This document shows positions 39,092 to 47,572 of a stretch of DNA of 64,000 nt, piece after piece; position 1 is the first letter of the stretch; every line of letters starts with the position of its first letter. Source of the DNA: Aeromicrobium erythreum. Lineage in GTDB: Bacteria > Actinomycetota > Actinomycetes > Propionibacteriales > Nocardioidaceae. The DNA is taken from positions 2,108,001 to 2,172,000 of the forward strand of contig NZ_CP011502.1 in NCBI RefSeq assembly GCF_001509405.1, given 5' to 3'. A program made the position numbers and the translations under genes. The notes under the pieces are model-generated. The model was not told where the DNA came from and did no database searches. It saw only the letters and a program-made list of their open reading frames with translations.

Positions 39092-41383
39092 ATGCACCAG
39101 CGCGCCCCTCTGTGGCGTGCGATCGCGGCGTTCGCCGTGCTCGCCGCCTCCCTCGCCTTCGCCTACTTCAAGCCCGCCAACCTCGGCCTCGACCTCGAGG
39201 GCGGCACGCAGATCGTCCTCGAGACCCAGGACACCGACCGCGTCAAGGCCGACGCCGAGTCGACCTCCCGGGCCCTGGAGGTCATCCGCGGCCGTGTCGA
39301 CGCCCTGGGCGTCGCCGAGCCGACCCTCGCCCAGTCCGGCGACCGCCGGATCATCGTCGAGCTCCCCGGCGTGACCGACCCGCGGGAGGCGGCCGAGGTC
39401 ATCGGCCAGACCGCCCAGCTCTCCTTCCACGAGGTCCTGCGCCCCGCGCAGGAGGGCCAGAAGCCCGAGGACGGCCAGGTCGTCGCGAACGACGAGCAGG
39501 GCCAGCCGCTGCTCCTCGGCCCGACGCTCGTCGACGGCGAGGGGGTCTCCGACGCCGAGGCCGCCACGCCGCAGCAGGGCGTGGGCCAGTGGGTCGTCAA
39601 CGTCAACTTCGCCGGCGAGGGCCGCACCGGCTGGCGCGACCTCGTCGCGGCCGCCTGCGCCAACACCGAGGGCGGCAACCGGGTCGCCATCCTGCTCGAC
39701 GAGGACATCATCTCCTCCCCCGCCGTCCAGCCCGACTTGTGCCGCTCCGGCGGCGGCAACAGCACCAGCATCACCGGCAACTTCACCCAGGCCCAGGCCG
39801 ACGACCTCGCCGTCCTCATCAAGGGCGGCGCGCTCCCGGTGCCCGTCGAGGTCATCGAGCAGCGCACGGTCGGCGCGACGCTGGGCGACGCGGCGATCGA
39901 CGCGTCCATCGAGGCCGGCATCATCGGCATCATCCTGACCGGCCTGTTCATCGTGCTCGTGTACCGCGTGGTCGGGCTCATGGCCACGTTCGCGCTGGCC
40001 ACCTACGCCGCGATCTCCTACGGCCTGCTCGTCTGGCTCGGCGCGACCCTCACGCTGCCCGGCCTGGCGGGCTTCGTGCTCGCCATCGGCCTGGCCATCG
40101 ACGCCAACGTGCTGGTGTTCGAGCGAGCCCGCGAGGAGTACGAGAAGAACGGCAACCTGCACACCTCGCTCACGACCGGCTTCAACAAGGCGTGGTCGGC
40201 CATCCTCGACTCCAACGTCACCACGGTGCTGGCCGCCGCGCTGCTGTTCTTCCTGGCGTCCGGTCCGGTCAAGGGCTTCGGCGTCACCCTGACGATCGGC
40301 ACCATCGCATCGATGTTCTCGGCGCTGGTCGTCGCACGCGTGCTCACCGAGTTCGCGGTGAAGCGGTCGTTCCTGAAGAAGCGGCCCGGTCTCACCGGCG
40401 TGGCCTCGACGGGCCCGGTCCGCAAGTGGCTCAACGAGCGCGGCCCGAACCTGATGCGTCGCAGCGGGCTCTGGATCGGCCTCACCCTGGTCGTCGCTGG
40501 CGTGTCGATCAGCGGCATCCTGCTGCGCGGCCTGAACCTCGGCGTCGAGTTCACGGGCGGGCGCATCCTCGAGTTCTCCACCGCCCAGGCCGTCGACGTG
40601 CAGGAGGTGCGCGAGGCGGTGTCGGACGCGGGCTTCCCGCGCGCCGTCGTGCAGGAGTCGTCCGGCGACGGTCAGAGCGAGAACGTCAGCGTCCGCCTCG
40701 ACGACATCACCAACGACGAGGCCGTCGAGGTCGAGGAGGCCGTCGAGTCGGTCGCGGGCCAGGCCACGAAGGAGCGCGACGAGCTGATCGGTCCGAGCCT
40801 CGGCAAGGAGCTGCGCGACAAGGCGCTCATCGCGTTCGCGATCGCCATCGCCGCGCAGATGGTCTACCTCGCCTGGCGGTTCCGCTGGACCTACGCGGTG
40901 TCGGCCCAGCTGTCGATGGCGTCGGTCGTGCTCACCGTGGTCGGCATCTTCGCGTGGTGGGGCAAGCCGATCGACGGCGTGTTCCTGGCCGCGGTGCTGT
41001 CGATCATCGGCCTCGCGGTCAACGACACGATCGTCGTGTTCGACCGCATCCGCGAGCACACGGGCGAGAACCGAGGCCGACGGCTGCGCGACGTCGTGAA
41101 CGAGGCGATCCTGCAGACGATCCCGCGCACGGTGAACACCGGCCTCGGTGCCATGTTCATCCTCGCGGCGCTCGCGTTCCTCGGTGGCGACTCGCTGACC
41201 GACTTCGCGATCGCCCTCCTGCTCGGGCTCTCGATCGGCATCCTCTCGACGATCTTCACGGCGTCCGCCCTCGCCGTGAAGCTCGAGGAGCGCTGGCCGC
41301 ACGACCCGGACAAGAAGCCCAAGGTCGTCGACAAGTACGCCCAGATCGACGACGGACGGAACACCGACGGCGCCGTCGTCTGA
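39092..41383 (+). CDS. secDF: Fused protein translocase subunit SecDF
   Basis: The 763-residue RND-type protein carries SecD then SecF in one chain: an N-terminal helix, LGLDLEGGTQIVLE, a large periplasmic-type loop (RIIVELPGVTDPREA...), six helices with GFVLAIGLAIDANVLVFERAREE, then the SecF half with LNLGVEFTGGRILEF and LSIIGLAVNDTIVVFDRIREHTGENR. It uses the proton gradient to help late steps of Sec export. It stands apart from yajC, ruvB and relA, where actinobacterial secD and secF normally sit as separate genes, so it may be a second, paralogous copy. Confidence 0.95.
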   Translation: MHQRAPLWRAIAAFAVLAASLAFAYFKPANLGLDLEGGTQIVLETQDTDRVKADAESTSRALEVIRGRVDALGVAEPTLAQSGDRRIIVELPGVTDPREAAEVIGQTAQLSFHEVLRPAQEGQKPEDGQVVANDEQGQPLLLGPTLVDGEGVSDAEAATPQQGVGQWVVNVNFAGEGRTGWRDLVAAACANTEGGNRVAILLDEDIISSPAVQPDLCRSGGGNSTSITGNFTQAQADDLAVLIKGGALPVPVEVIEQRTVGATLGDAAIDASIEAGIIGIILTGLFIVLVYRVVGLMATFALATYAAISYGLLVWLGATLTLPGLAGFVLAIGLAIDANVLVFERAREEYEKNGNLHTSLTTGFNKAWSAILDSNVTTVLAAALLFFLASGPVKGFGVTLTIGTIASMFSALVVARVLTEFAVKRSFLKKRPGLTGVASTGPVRKWLNERGPNLMRRSGLWIGLTLVVAGVSISGILLRGLNLGVEFTGGRILEFSTAQAVDVQEVREAVSDAGFPRAVVQESSGDGQSENVSVRLDDITNDEAVEVEEAVESVAGQATKERDELIGPSLGKELRDKALIAFAIAIAAQMVYLAWRFRWTYAVSAQLSMASVVLTVVGIFAWWGKPIDGVFLAAVLSIIGLAVNDTIVVFDRIREHTGENRGRRLRDVVNEAILQTIPRTVNTGLGAMFILAALAFLGGDSLTDFAIALLLGLSIGILSTIFTASALAVKLEERWPHDPDKKPKVVDKYAQIDDGRNTDGAVV

Positions 41384-41400
41384 CGGACCTCACCCGAGGG

Positions 41401-41439
41401 CGTCGTCGACCGCTCCCCCGCACGGGAGGGTCGGCGACG
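41401..41439 (+). terminator. Terminator after secDF
   Basis: CGTCGTCGACCGCTCCC pairs with GGGAGGGTCGGCGACG across a short loop (CCGCAC), with two bulged positions. It begins 17 bases past the secDF stop. Confidence 0.65.
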
Positions 41440-41482
41440 CCTCGGCGGTTCCACGCTCGACACGGGTGGCAGGATGAACGTC

Positions 41483-42859
41483 ATGCGTATCGCGAACCAC
41501 GTGGTCGACCTCGTGGGCGGCACCCCGCTCGTGAAGTTGTCCAGCGTCGTCCCGGCAGGATCTGCCCTGGTGGCGGCCAAGATCGAGTACCTCAACCCCG
41601 GCGGCAGCTCCAAGGACCGGATCGCCGTCAAGATGGTCGACGAGGCCGAGGCCTCCGGCGCGCTCAAGCCCGGCGGCGTCATCGTCGAGCCCACCTCCGG
41701 CAACACCGGGGTCGGGCTCGCGCTGGTGGCCCAGCAGCGCGGCTACTCCTGCATCTTCGTCTGCCCCGACAAGGTCAGCGAGGACAAGCGCAACACCCTG
41801 CGTGCCTACGGCGCCGAGGTCGTGGTCTGCCCGACCGCCGTGCCGCCGGAGCACCCCGACAGCTACTACAACGTCTCCGACCGGCTCGTCCGCGAGACCC
41901 CGAACGCCTGGAAGCCCGACCAGTACTCCAACCCCGCCGGGCCGGCCTCGCACTACGAGACGACGGGTCCGGAGATCTGGGCCGACACCGACGGCACGGT
42001 CACGCACTTCGTGGCCGGCGTCGGCACGGGCGGCACCATCACCGGCACCGGCCGCTACCTCAAGGAGGTCTCCGGCGGTCGGGTCAAGATCATCGGCGCC
42101 GACCCCGAGGGCTCGGTCTACTCCGGCGGCACGGGCCGCCCGTACCTGGTGGAGGGTGTCGGCGAGGACTTCTGGCCGAGCGCCTACGACCCCGAGATCG
42201 CCGACGAGATCATCGCGGTCTCCGACGCCGACGCGTTCGAGATGACCCGCCGCCTCGCCCGCGAGGAGGGGCTGCTGGTCGGAGGCTCCTGCGGCATGGC
42301 CGTCGTCGCGGCGCTCGAGGTGGCCGAGCGCGAGGGCCCCGACGCCGTCGTCGTGGTCCTGCTGCCCGACGGCGGACGCGGCTACCTCTCCAAGATCTTC
42401 AACGACGACTGGATGTCGTCCTACGGCTTCCTGCGCGAGCCGCTCGACGGCCACACCGACCGGCCCAGCGTCGGCGCGGTGCTGCGCCGCAAGTCCGGTG
42501 ACCTGCCCGCGCTCGTGCACACCCACCCGTCGGAGACCATCCGCGACGCGATCGAGATCCTGCGCGAGTACAACGTCTCCCAGATGCCGGTCGTCGGCGC
42601 CGAGCCGCCCGTCGTCATCGGCGAGGTCGCCGGCAGCGTCAGCGAGCGCACCCTCATCAGCGCCGTCTTCGAGGGTCGCGCCTCGCTCACCGACCCGGTG
42701 TGGAAGCACATGGAGCCGCCGTTGCCGTTGCTCGGCGCGCACGAGGACCTCGACACCGCGCTGACGATGCTGAAGGACAGCGACGCCGTCATGGTGATCG
42801 AGGACGGCAAGCCGCTGGGCGTCCTGACCCGGCACGACCTCCTGGGGGTGCACGTATGA
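41483..42859 (+). CDS. cbs: Cystathionine beta-synthase
   Basis: The 458-residue PLP enzyme condenses serine (or O-acetylserine) with homocysteine to cystathionine. The PLP lysine is in EYLNPGGSSKDRIAVKM, the substrate loop is PTSGNTGVGLAL, and GVGTGGTITGTGRYLKE binds the cofactor phosphate. Two C-terminal CBS repeats (LVHTHPSETIRDAIEILREYNVSQMPVV and DTALTMLKDSDAVMVIEDGKPLGVLT) form the regulatory module. It closely follows the Mycobacterium enzyme by eye. ATG 41483 (MRIANHV) has an AGGA eight to nine bases upstream; an in-frame ATG at 41474 is less likely. Confidence 0.96.
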   Translation: MRIANHVVDLVGGTPLVKLSSVVPAGSALVAAKIEYLNPGGSSKDRIAVKMVDEAEASGALKPGGVIVEPTSGNTGVGLALVAQQRGYSCIFVCPDKVSEDKRNTLRAYGAEVVVCPTAVPPEHPDSYYNVSDRLVRETPNAWKPDQYSNPAGPASHYETTGPEIWADTDGTVTHFVAGVGTGGTITGTGRYLKEVSGGRVKIIGADPEGSVYSGGTGRPYLVEGVGEDFWPSAYDPEIADEIIAVSDADAFEMTRRLAREEGLLVGGSCGMAVVAALEVAEREGPDAVVVVLLPDGGRGYLSKIFNDDWMSSYGFLREPLDGHTDRPSVGAVLRRKSGDLPALVHTHPSETIRDAIEILREYNVSQMPVVGAEPPVVIGEVAGSVSERTLISAVFEGRASLTDPVWKHMEPPLPLLGAHEDLDTALTMLKDSDAVMVIEDGKPLGVLTRHDLLGVHV

Positions 42860-44025
42860 GCGACCAGAGCGACGACCGCACGGGCGAGGCGCTGGGCTTC
42901 GCGACCCGCGCGATCCACGCAGGCTTCGAGCCCGACCCGCAGACCGGCGCGGTGAACGTGCCGATCTACGCGTCCTCGACCTTCGCCCAGGACGGCGTGG
43001 GTGGCATGCGCGGCGGCTACGAGTACGCCCGCACCGGCAACCCGACCCGCGCGGCGCTCGAGGCGAACCTGGCGTCGCTCGAGAACGGCGCGCACGGTCG
43101 CGCGTTCTCCTCGGGCATGGCGGCCACCGACGCCGCCCTGCGCACCCTGCTGCGGCCCGGTGACCACCTCGTCATCCCCGACGACGCCTACGGCGGCACC
43201 TTCCGGCTCATCGACAAGGTGTTCACCCACTGGGGCATCTCCTACACGCCCGTCGCCGTCAACGACGTCGACGCCGTCCGCGCTGCGATCCGGCCCGAGA
43301 CGAAGGTCGTGTGGGTCGAGACCCCGACCAACCCGCTGCTCAACGTCGCCGACGTCGAGCAGGTGGCCGAGGTCGCGCACGCCGCAGGTGCACGGTTCGT
43401 CGTCGACAACACCTTCGCCTCGCCCTACCTGCAGCAGCCGCTCGCCCTCGGCGCCGACGTGGTCCTGCACTCCACCACGAAGTACCTCGGCGGCCACTCC
43501 GACGTGGTGGGCGGCGCGCTCGTCACCGACGACGCCGAGCTCGACACCGGGTTCGCCTTCCTGCAGAACGGCGCCGGCGGCGTGCCGGGTCCGTTCGACG
43601 CCTACCTGACGTTCCGCGGCGCGAAGACGCTCGCGGTCCGGATGGAGCAGCACTGCACGAACGCGGAGGCGGTCGTCGACCTCCTCGTCGGTCACCCGGC
43701 CGTCGCGTCGGTGCTCTACCCCGGCCTGCCCGACCACCCCGGGCACGAGGTCGCCGCCCGGCAGATGCGTCGCTTCGGCGGCATGGTCTCGCTGCGGCTG
43801 GCGGGAGGGCGCCAGGCGGCACTCGACCTCTGCGCGCGGACCCGCATCTTCACCCTCGCGGAGAGCCTCGGTGGCATCGAGTCGCTCATCGAGCACCCGG
43901 GGGCCATGACGCACGCGTCGACCGCGGGCTCGGTGCTGGAGGTGCCAGACGACCTGGTGCGGCTCAGCGTGGGCATCGAGGACACGGCCGACCTGCTGGC
44001 CGACCTGGAGCAGGCGCTCGGCTGA
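42856..44025 (+). CDS. metB: Cystathionine gamma-synthase
   Basis: The 389-residue Cys/Met-metabolism PLP enzyme makes cystathionine from an acylated homoserine and cysteine. FATRAIHAGFEPDPQTGAV opens the protein, YARTGNPTRAALE is conserved, the PLP lysine is in VLHSTTKYLGGHSDVVGG, and FTLAESLGGIESLIEHPGAMTH is the family signature. It overlaps cbs by ATGA. Members of this family also include cystathionine gamma-lyase, so the pair could run transsulfuration in either direction. Confidence 0.93.
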   Translation: MSDQSDDRTGEALGFATRAIHAGFEPDPQTGAVNVPIYASSTFAQDGVGGMRGGYEYARTGNPTRAALEANLASLENGAHGRAFSSGMAATDAALRTLLRPGDHLVIPDDAYGGTFRLIDKVFTHWGISYTPVAVNDVDAVRAAIRPETKVVWVETPTNPLLNVADVEQVAEVAHAAGARFVVDNTFASPYLQQPLALGADVVLHSTTKYLGGHSDVVGGALVTDDAELDTGFAFLQNGAGGVPGPFDAYLTFRGAKTLAVRMEQHCTNAEAVVDLLVGHPAVASVLYPGLPDHPGHEVAARQMRRFGGMVSLRLAGGRQAALDLCARTRIFTLAESLGGIESLIEHPGAMTHASTAGSVLEVPDDLVRLSVGIEDTADLLADLEQALG

Positions 44026-44076
44026 CCCGCCGCCCGTGGCTCGCCCCGCCAGGGACGCCACGGACAGGTGGGCCGC

Positions 44077-45558
44077 TCAGCCCGCCTGCTCCTGCGCGTC
44101 GTCGACGGTCTCGCCCTCGACGAGGAGCGGGTCGATCTCGGGTCGCTCGAGGTCCTCGAACAGCGCGAACTCCTGCGACGGGGAGGGCTGCGTCAGCTCG
44201 CTCGCGGTGAGGCTGCGCGGGTCGACGTCGAGCTCCTGCACGTCGCCCAGCAGGGCCGTGTCGTCGACGCGGTCGAGCTTGCGTGCCGTGACGAGCACGC
44301 CGCGCTCGAGCGAGCCGACGAAGGTGTTGTAGTCCTTGACCGACCGTTCGAGCGAGCGGCCGAGCTTGGACACGTGCGAGGACAGGGTGCCGAGCCGCTT
44401 GTACAGCTCACGTCCGAGGTCGACGAGCTCCTGCGCGTTCTCGGCGAGGTCCTCCTGGCGCCAGGTGAACGCCACGGTCTTGAGCACCGCCCACAGGTTG
44501 ACCGGCGTCGCCAGCACGATGCCCCGCGCGAACGCGTGCTCCATGAGCGACGGGTCGGCGTCGAGCGCGGCGTTGAGGATCGCGTCGTTCGGGATGAACG
44601 CCACCGTGAACTCCGGGCTGGTGGGCAGACCGGTCCAGTACTCCTTCTGGGCCAGCGCGTCGACGTGCGCCCGCACGGCCTTCGCGTGCTGCACGAACAT
44701 CCGCTTGCGCTCGGCGTCGTCGAGGTCGGGGCGGTTCGCGTCGATGAAGACCGCGTAAGGCACCTTCGCGTCGACCGCCATCTGCTTGCGTCCCGGCAGC
44801 TTGATGACCATGTCGGGACGTCGGGCGCCGGAGTCGGCGGTGATTGACTCCTGGGTGGAGAAGTCGATGCGGTTGAGCAGCCCGGCCGACTCCACGAGCG
44901 ACGTCAGCTGGGTCTCGCCGTAGGCCCCGCGGACCGTGTTGTTGCGCAGGGCGCCGGAGAGCGTCTCTGCAGCCTGCTGGGAGCGCGCCGCCGACTCCTG
45001 CGTGGCGCGGATCTGCTCGGCGAGGTGGCCGTGCTGCCGGGCACGCTTCTCCTCGATCTCCTCGACCTTGCGCTGCATCTGCTGGAGCTGGGTGGCCACC
45101 GGCGCGAGCTTCTGCAGCACGCGGCTCTCGCTCTGCTCCTTGGCCTGGCGCTCCTTGGCCTCGCGGTCGTGCTGCGCCACGAGCTCGCGCGTCTGACGCC
45201 GGGCGACCTCGACCTGCTCGCGCAGGGCGTCCGCCTCGGCCCGCGTGGCCGCGAGCCGGGCCTCGACGTCGGCCTTGGCCGCGGCGAGAGCGCTCTCGAC
45301 GCGGCTGCGCTCCGCCGCCAGCGCCTGCTCGACCTGCGCCCGCTCCGCCGCCGCCGCGTGCCGCGCGTCGGCGAGCTCCGCGCGGGCCATGTGCCGCACC
45401 TCGGCCAGCTCCGCGGCGTGTCGGGCCTGGACCACCGCGGGGTCCTCGGCGCCCGCCGCCCCGTCGACCTGACGCAGGCGGGCGACCAACAGGCCGACCA
45501 CCACGCCGAGCGCGACACCGACGAGCAGACCGAGCAGGAGGGTGAGGGTGGGAGCCAT
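44077..45558 (-). CDS. rmuC: DNA recombination protein RmuC homolog
   Basis: The 493-residue protein has an N-terminal membrane helix (LTLLLGLLVGVALGVVVGLLV), about 150 residues of Ala/Glu/Arg coiled coil, then the RmuC nuclease-like core: RGAYGETQLTSLVESAGLL, RRPDMVIKLPGRKQMAVDAKVPYAVF and AFIPNDAILNAALDADP. RmuC limits inversions at short inverted repeats. CAGACT lies seven bases before ATG 45558 on the reverse strand. It converges on metB and is divergent from a membrane protein gene. Confidence 0.93.
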   Translation of the reverse strand: MAPTLTLLLGLLVGVALGVVVGLLVARLRQVDGAAGAEDPAVVQARHAAELAEVRHMARAELADARHAAAAERAQVEQALAAERSRVESALAAAKADVEARLAATRAEADALREQVEVARRQTRELVAQHDREAKERQAKEQSESRVLQKLAPVATQLQQMQRKVEEIEEKRARQHGHLAEQIRATQESAARSQQAAETLSGALRNNTVRGAYGETQLTSLVESAGLLNRIDFSTQESITADSGARRPDMVIKLPGRKQMAVDAKVPYAVFIDANRPDLDDAERKRMFVQHAKAVRAHVDALAQKEYWTGLPTSPEFTVAFIPNDAILNAALDADPSLMEHAFARGIVLATPVNLWAVLKTVAFTWRQEDLAENAQELVDLGRELYKRLGTLSSHVSKLGRSLERSVKDYNTFVGSLERGVLVTARKLDRVDDTALLGDVQELDVDPRSLTASELTQPSPSQEFALFEDLERPEIDPLLVEGETVDDAQEQAG

Positions 45559-45683
45559 GGGTCCGAGTCTGGCAAGACTGACCGACAGAACCGTGCAGGC
45601 GTGCCGGACCCCTGTCGATGCGTGACGTGGAACGCGTTCCGCGCGGCTCGAACGGCTGGCGTGGCCCCCCTACGCTGGAATCC

Positions 45684-46382
45684 ATGCCTGACTCCACCGA
45701 CACCCGCGAACGTTCCTCGGTCCTGGGCGGCCTGTCGTGGTTCCAGGTGCTGGCCGGTGCCCTCGCCGCGATGACGTCGGCGTGGATCGCCTCCGCGCTC
45801 GGCGTGGCCGGCACCATCGTCGGGGCCGCGCTGGGCAGCCTGGTCGTCACCATCACGTCCTCGCTCTACGCCAGCACGCTCGACAAGGGACGCACGCTCA
45901 TCGTGCAGACCGACGGCGGCCAGGTCGTCGAGACCGAGGCCGAGCCCGGTCACACCGCCGAGGCCCTGGCCGCGGTCCGCCGTGCCACGCACGAGGAGGT
46001 CACCGGCGCCGAGGTGGTCGACGCGCCCCGCCGCACCATCCGGTGGAGGGCCGTGGCCCTGTCGACCGTGGTCGTCCTGCTCGTCGCGGGCGTGGCCATG
46101 GGCAGCTACGAGCTCGTGACCGGCAAGGCCTACGGCTCGAACCCCGACAACCCCCGCATCGGCCACTTCTCCGGCGGTGGCGGCGACTCGACACCGCGCG
46201 ACGAGCGACCGACGCCCACCGAGACCGCCACCCCGGACCCCACGGCGTCGCCGACCCCCGACGACGAGGCCACCCCCGACCCCACGCCGACGCCGACCCC
46301 GACGTCGAGCGCCGACCCCGTGCCGACGCCAACCCCGAGCGCCACGACCGGCGACCAGCAGGACCCCGCGCCGGCCCCGTGA
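45684..46382 (+). CDS. Membrane protein with glycine-zipper helix and Pro/Thr-rich tail
   Basis: The 232-residue product has a first hydrophobic region (VLAGALAAMTSAWIASALGVAGTIVGAALGSLV) with GxxxG spacing, a linker, a second helix (AVALSTVVVLLVAGVAMGSYELV) and a C-terminal tail of about 75 residues made of TPTPTATPDP-like units, probably outside the membrane and possibly spanning the wall. Function unknown. ATG 45684 is seven bases after TACGCT (45671-45676). Confidence 0.8.
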   Translation: MPDSTDTRERSSVLGGLSWFQVLAGALAAMTSAWIASALGVAGTIVGAALGSLVVTITSSLYASTLDKGRTLIVQTDGGQVVETEAEPGHTAEALAAVRRATHEEVTGAEVVDAPRRTIRWRAVALSTVVVLLVAGVAMGSYELVTGKAYGSNPDNPRIGHFSGGGGDSTPRDERPTPTETATPDPTASPTPDDEATPDPTPTPTPTSSADPVPTPTPSATTGDQQDPAPAP

Positions 46383-46451
46383 GCGCGGGAATGAACCGGA
46401 CGACGACGCCGTTGACGAGCCCGACCAGCACGCCCCGGGAGGAGGAGCCCC

Positions 46452-46856
46452 ATGACCATCTACCTGACCCCGAACATCTCCGACGACCAGATCGCGGCGA
46501 TGGACGTCTTCGACGCCTTCCGGCTCGGCGAGGAGCTGCTGGAGTCGCGCTACCCCCGCGACGCCGCGCGCGTCCTGCGGCGGGTCGTCGAGGACTCCCC
46601 CGACAACGCGTCGGCGTGGGAGCTGCTCGCTCGTGCCCACTTCGCGGCCGCCCAGCTGCGGCCTGCGGAGGAGGCGTTCCGTCGGCTCGTCGAGCTGGAG
46701 CCCACGAGCGGCTGGGCGCACACCGCGCTCGGCCTGACGCTCGACCGGCAGAGCCGTCACCGCGAGGGTGCGCTCATGCACCGCATGGCGGCCGCCATGG
46801 GCGAGTCGGCCCGCGACGCCTCGCGCGTGCAGCTCGTCGACCGACCGGTCGTCTGA
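46452..46856 (+). CDS. Tetratricopeptide-repeat protein
   Basis: The 134-residue cytosolic protein consists of about three TPR-like helix pairs: FRLGEELLESRYPRDAARVLRRVVEDSPDNASAWELLARAHFAAAQLRPAEEAFRRLVELEPTSGWAHTALGLTL. Such repeats bind partner proteins. GAGGAGGAG lies just before ATG 46452, a strong ribosome binding site. It sits 69 bases downstream of the membrane protein gene and may be co-transcribed. Confidence 0.9.
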   Translation: MTIYLTPNISDDQIAAMDVFDAFRLGEELLESRYPRDAARVLRRVVEDSPDNASAWELLARAHFAAAQLRPAEEAFRRLVELEPTSGWAHTALGLTLDRQSRHREGALMHRMAAAMGESARDASRVQLVDRPVV

Positions 46857-46881
46857 GCCCCGGTCCGGCCGGAGCCGCCCG

Positions 46882-47541
46882 ATGAGCCCCTACGTCCCCG
46901 CGGCGGTCGGCGCCGCCTTGGCGCTGCTGCCGTGGGGATGGGGGGCCGGCCGGCACGTCGTCACCCTCGTGCACGAGGCGGGCCACGCGCTGGTCGCCGT
47001 GCTGACCGGTCGGCGGCTGAATGGGGTGCGCCTGCACCGTGACACCTCGGGGCTGACCACCTCGGTGGGCCGGCCCACCGGCCCCGGCATGGTGGCCACC
47101 GCCGCCGCGGGCTACCTCGCACCGAGCGCCCTCGGCCTCGGGCTGCTCGCGCTCGTGTCGCTCGATCGCACCGCCTGGGCCCTGTGGACCGCGCTCGCTG
47201 TCGTCGCCGGCATGCTCGTGTTCATCCGCAACGTGTTCGGTCTCCTCGTGGTGGGACTCGCCGGGGCCGGCGTCGCGCTGCTGGTGTGGCGCACCGACCC
47301 GGCGGCGCAGGGGTTCGCCGCCGTCGCGCTCTCCACGTTCCTGCTGGTCGGCGGACCGCGCACCACGGTCGAGCTGTGGTCGTCGCGGCGCAGGTCGCGG
47401 TCGCGCACGAGCGACGCCGACGTGCTCGCCCGGCTCACGCCCCTGCCCGCCGCGGCCTGGAACGCGGGCTTCGTGCTGCTCACCCTCGGCGCCCTCGTCC
47501 CCGCCTGGACGCTGCTGCGTGACCTCACCGCCCTGCGCTGA
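46882..47541 (+). CDS. M50-like membrane metalloprotease family protein
   Basis: The 219-residue protein has several membrane helices and the zinc-protease motif HEAGH (residues 31-35) in VVTLVHEAGHALVAVLTGRRL, as in the M50B-like family. Its helices include GYLAPSALGLGLLALVSL and a central LVFIRNVFGLLVVGLAG. The second metal ligand (Asp of the LDG motif) is not evident, so proteolytic activity is uncertain. It follows the TPR gene by 25 bases. Confidence 0.85.
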   Translation: MSPYVPAAVGAALALLPWGWGAGRHVVTLVHEAGHALVAVLTGRRLNGVRLHRDTSGLTTSVGRPTGPGMVATAAAGYLAPSALGLGLLALVSLDRTAWALWTALAVVAGMLVFIRNVFGLLVVGLAGAGVALLVWRTDPAAQGFAAVALSTFLLVGGPRTTVELWSSRRRSRSRTSDADVLARLTPLPAAAWNAGFVLLTLGALVPAWTLLRDLTALR

Positions 47542-47572
47542 CGCAGGGCCCGTCGCCTGCTTGGATGAGCCC

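Noticed and set aside
41383-41482. Cysteine/methionine leader peptide or SAM riboswitch before cbs-metB
   Set aside because: The 99-base gap is mainly taken up by the secDF terminator hairpin; no short Cys- or Met-rich ORF or riboswitch core was seen.
39112-42501. 1129-codon forward frame overlapping secDF and cbs
   Set aside because: Arg/Pro/Gly-rich shadow in another frame of two well-recognised genes.
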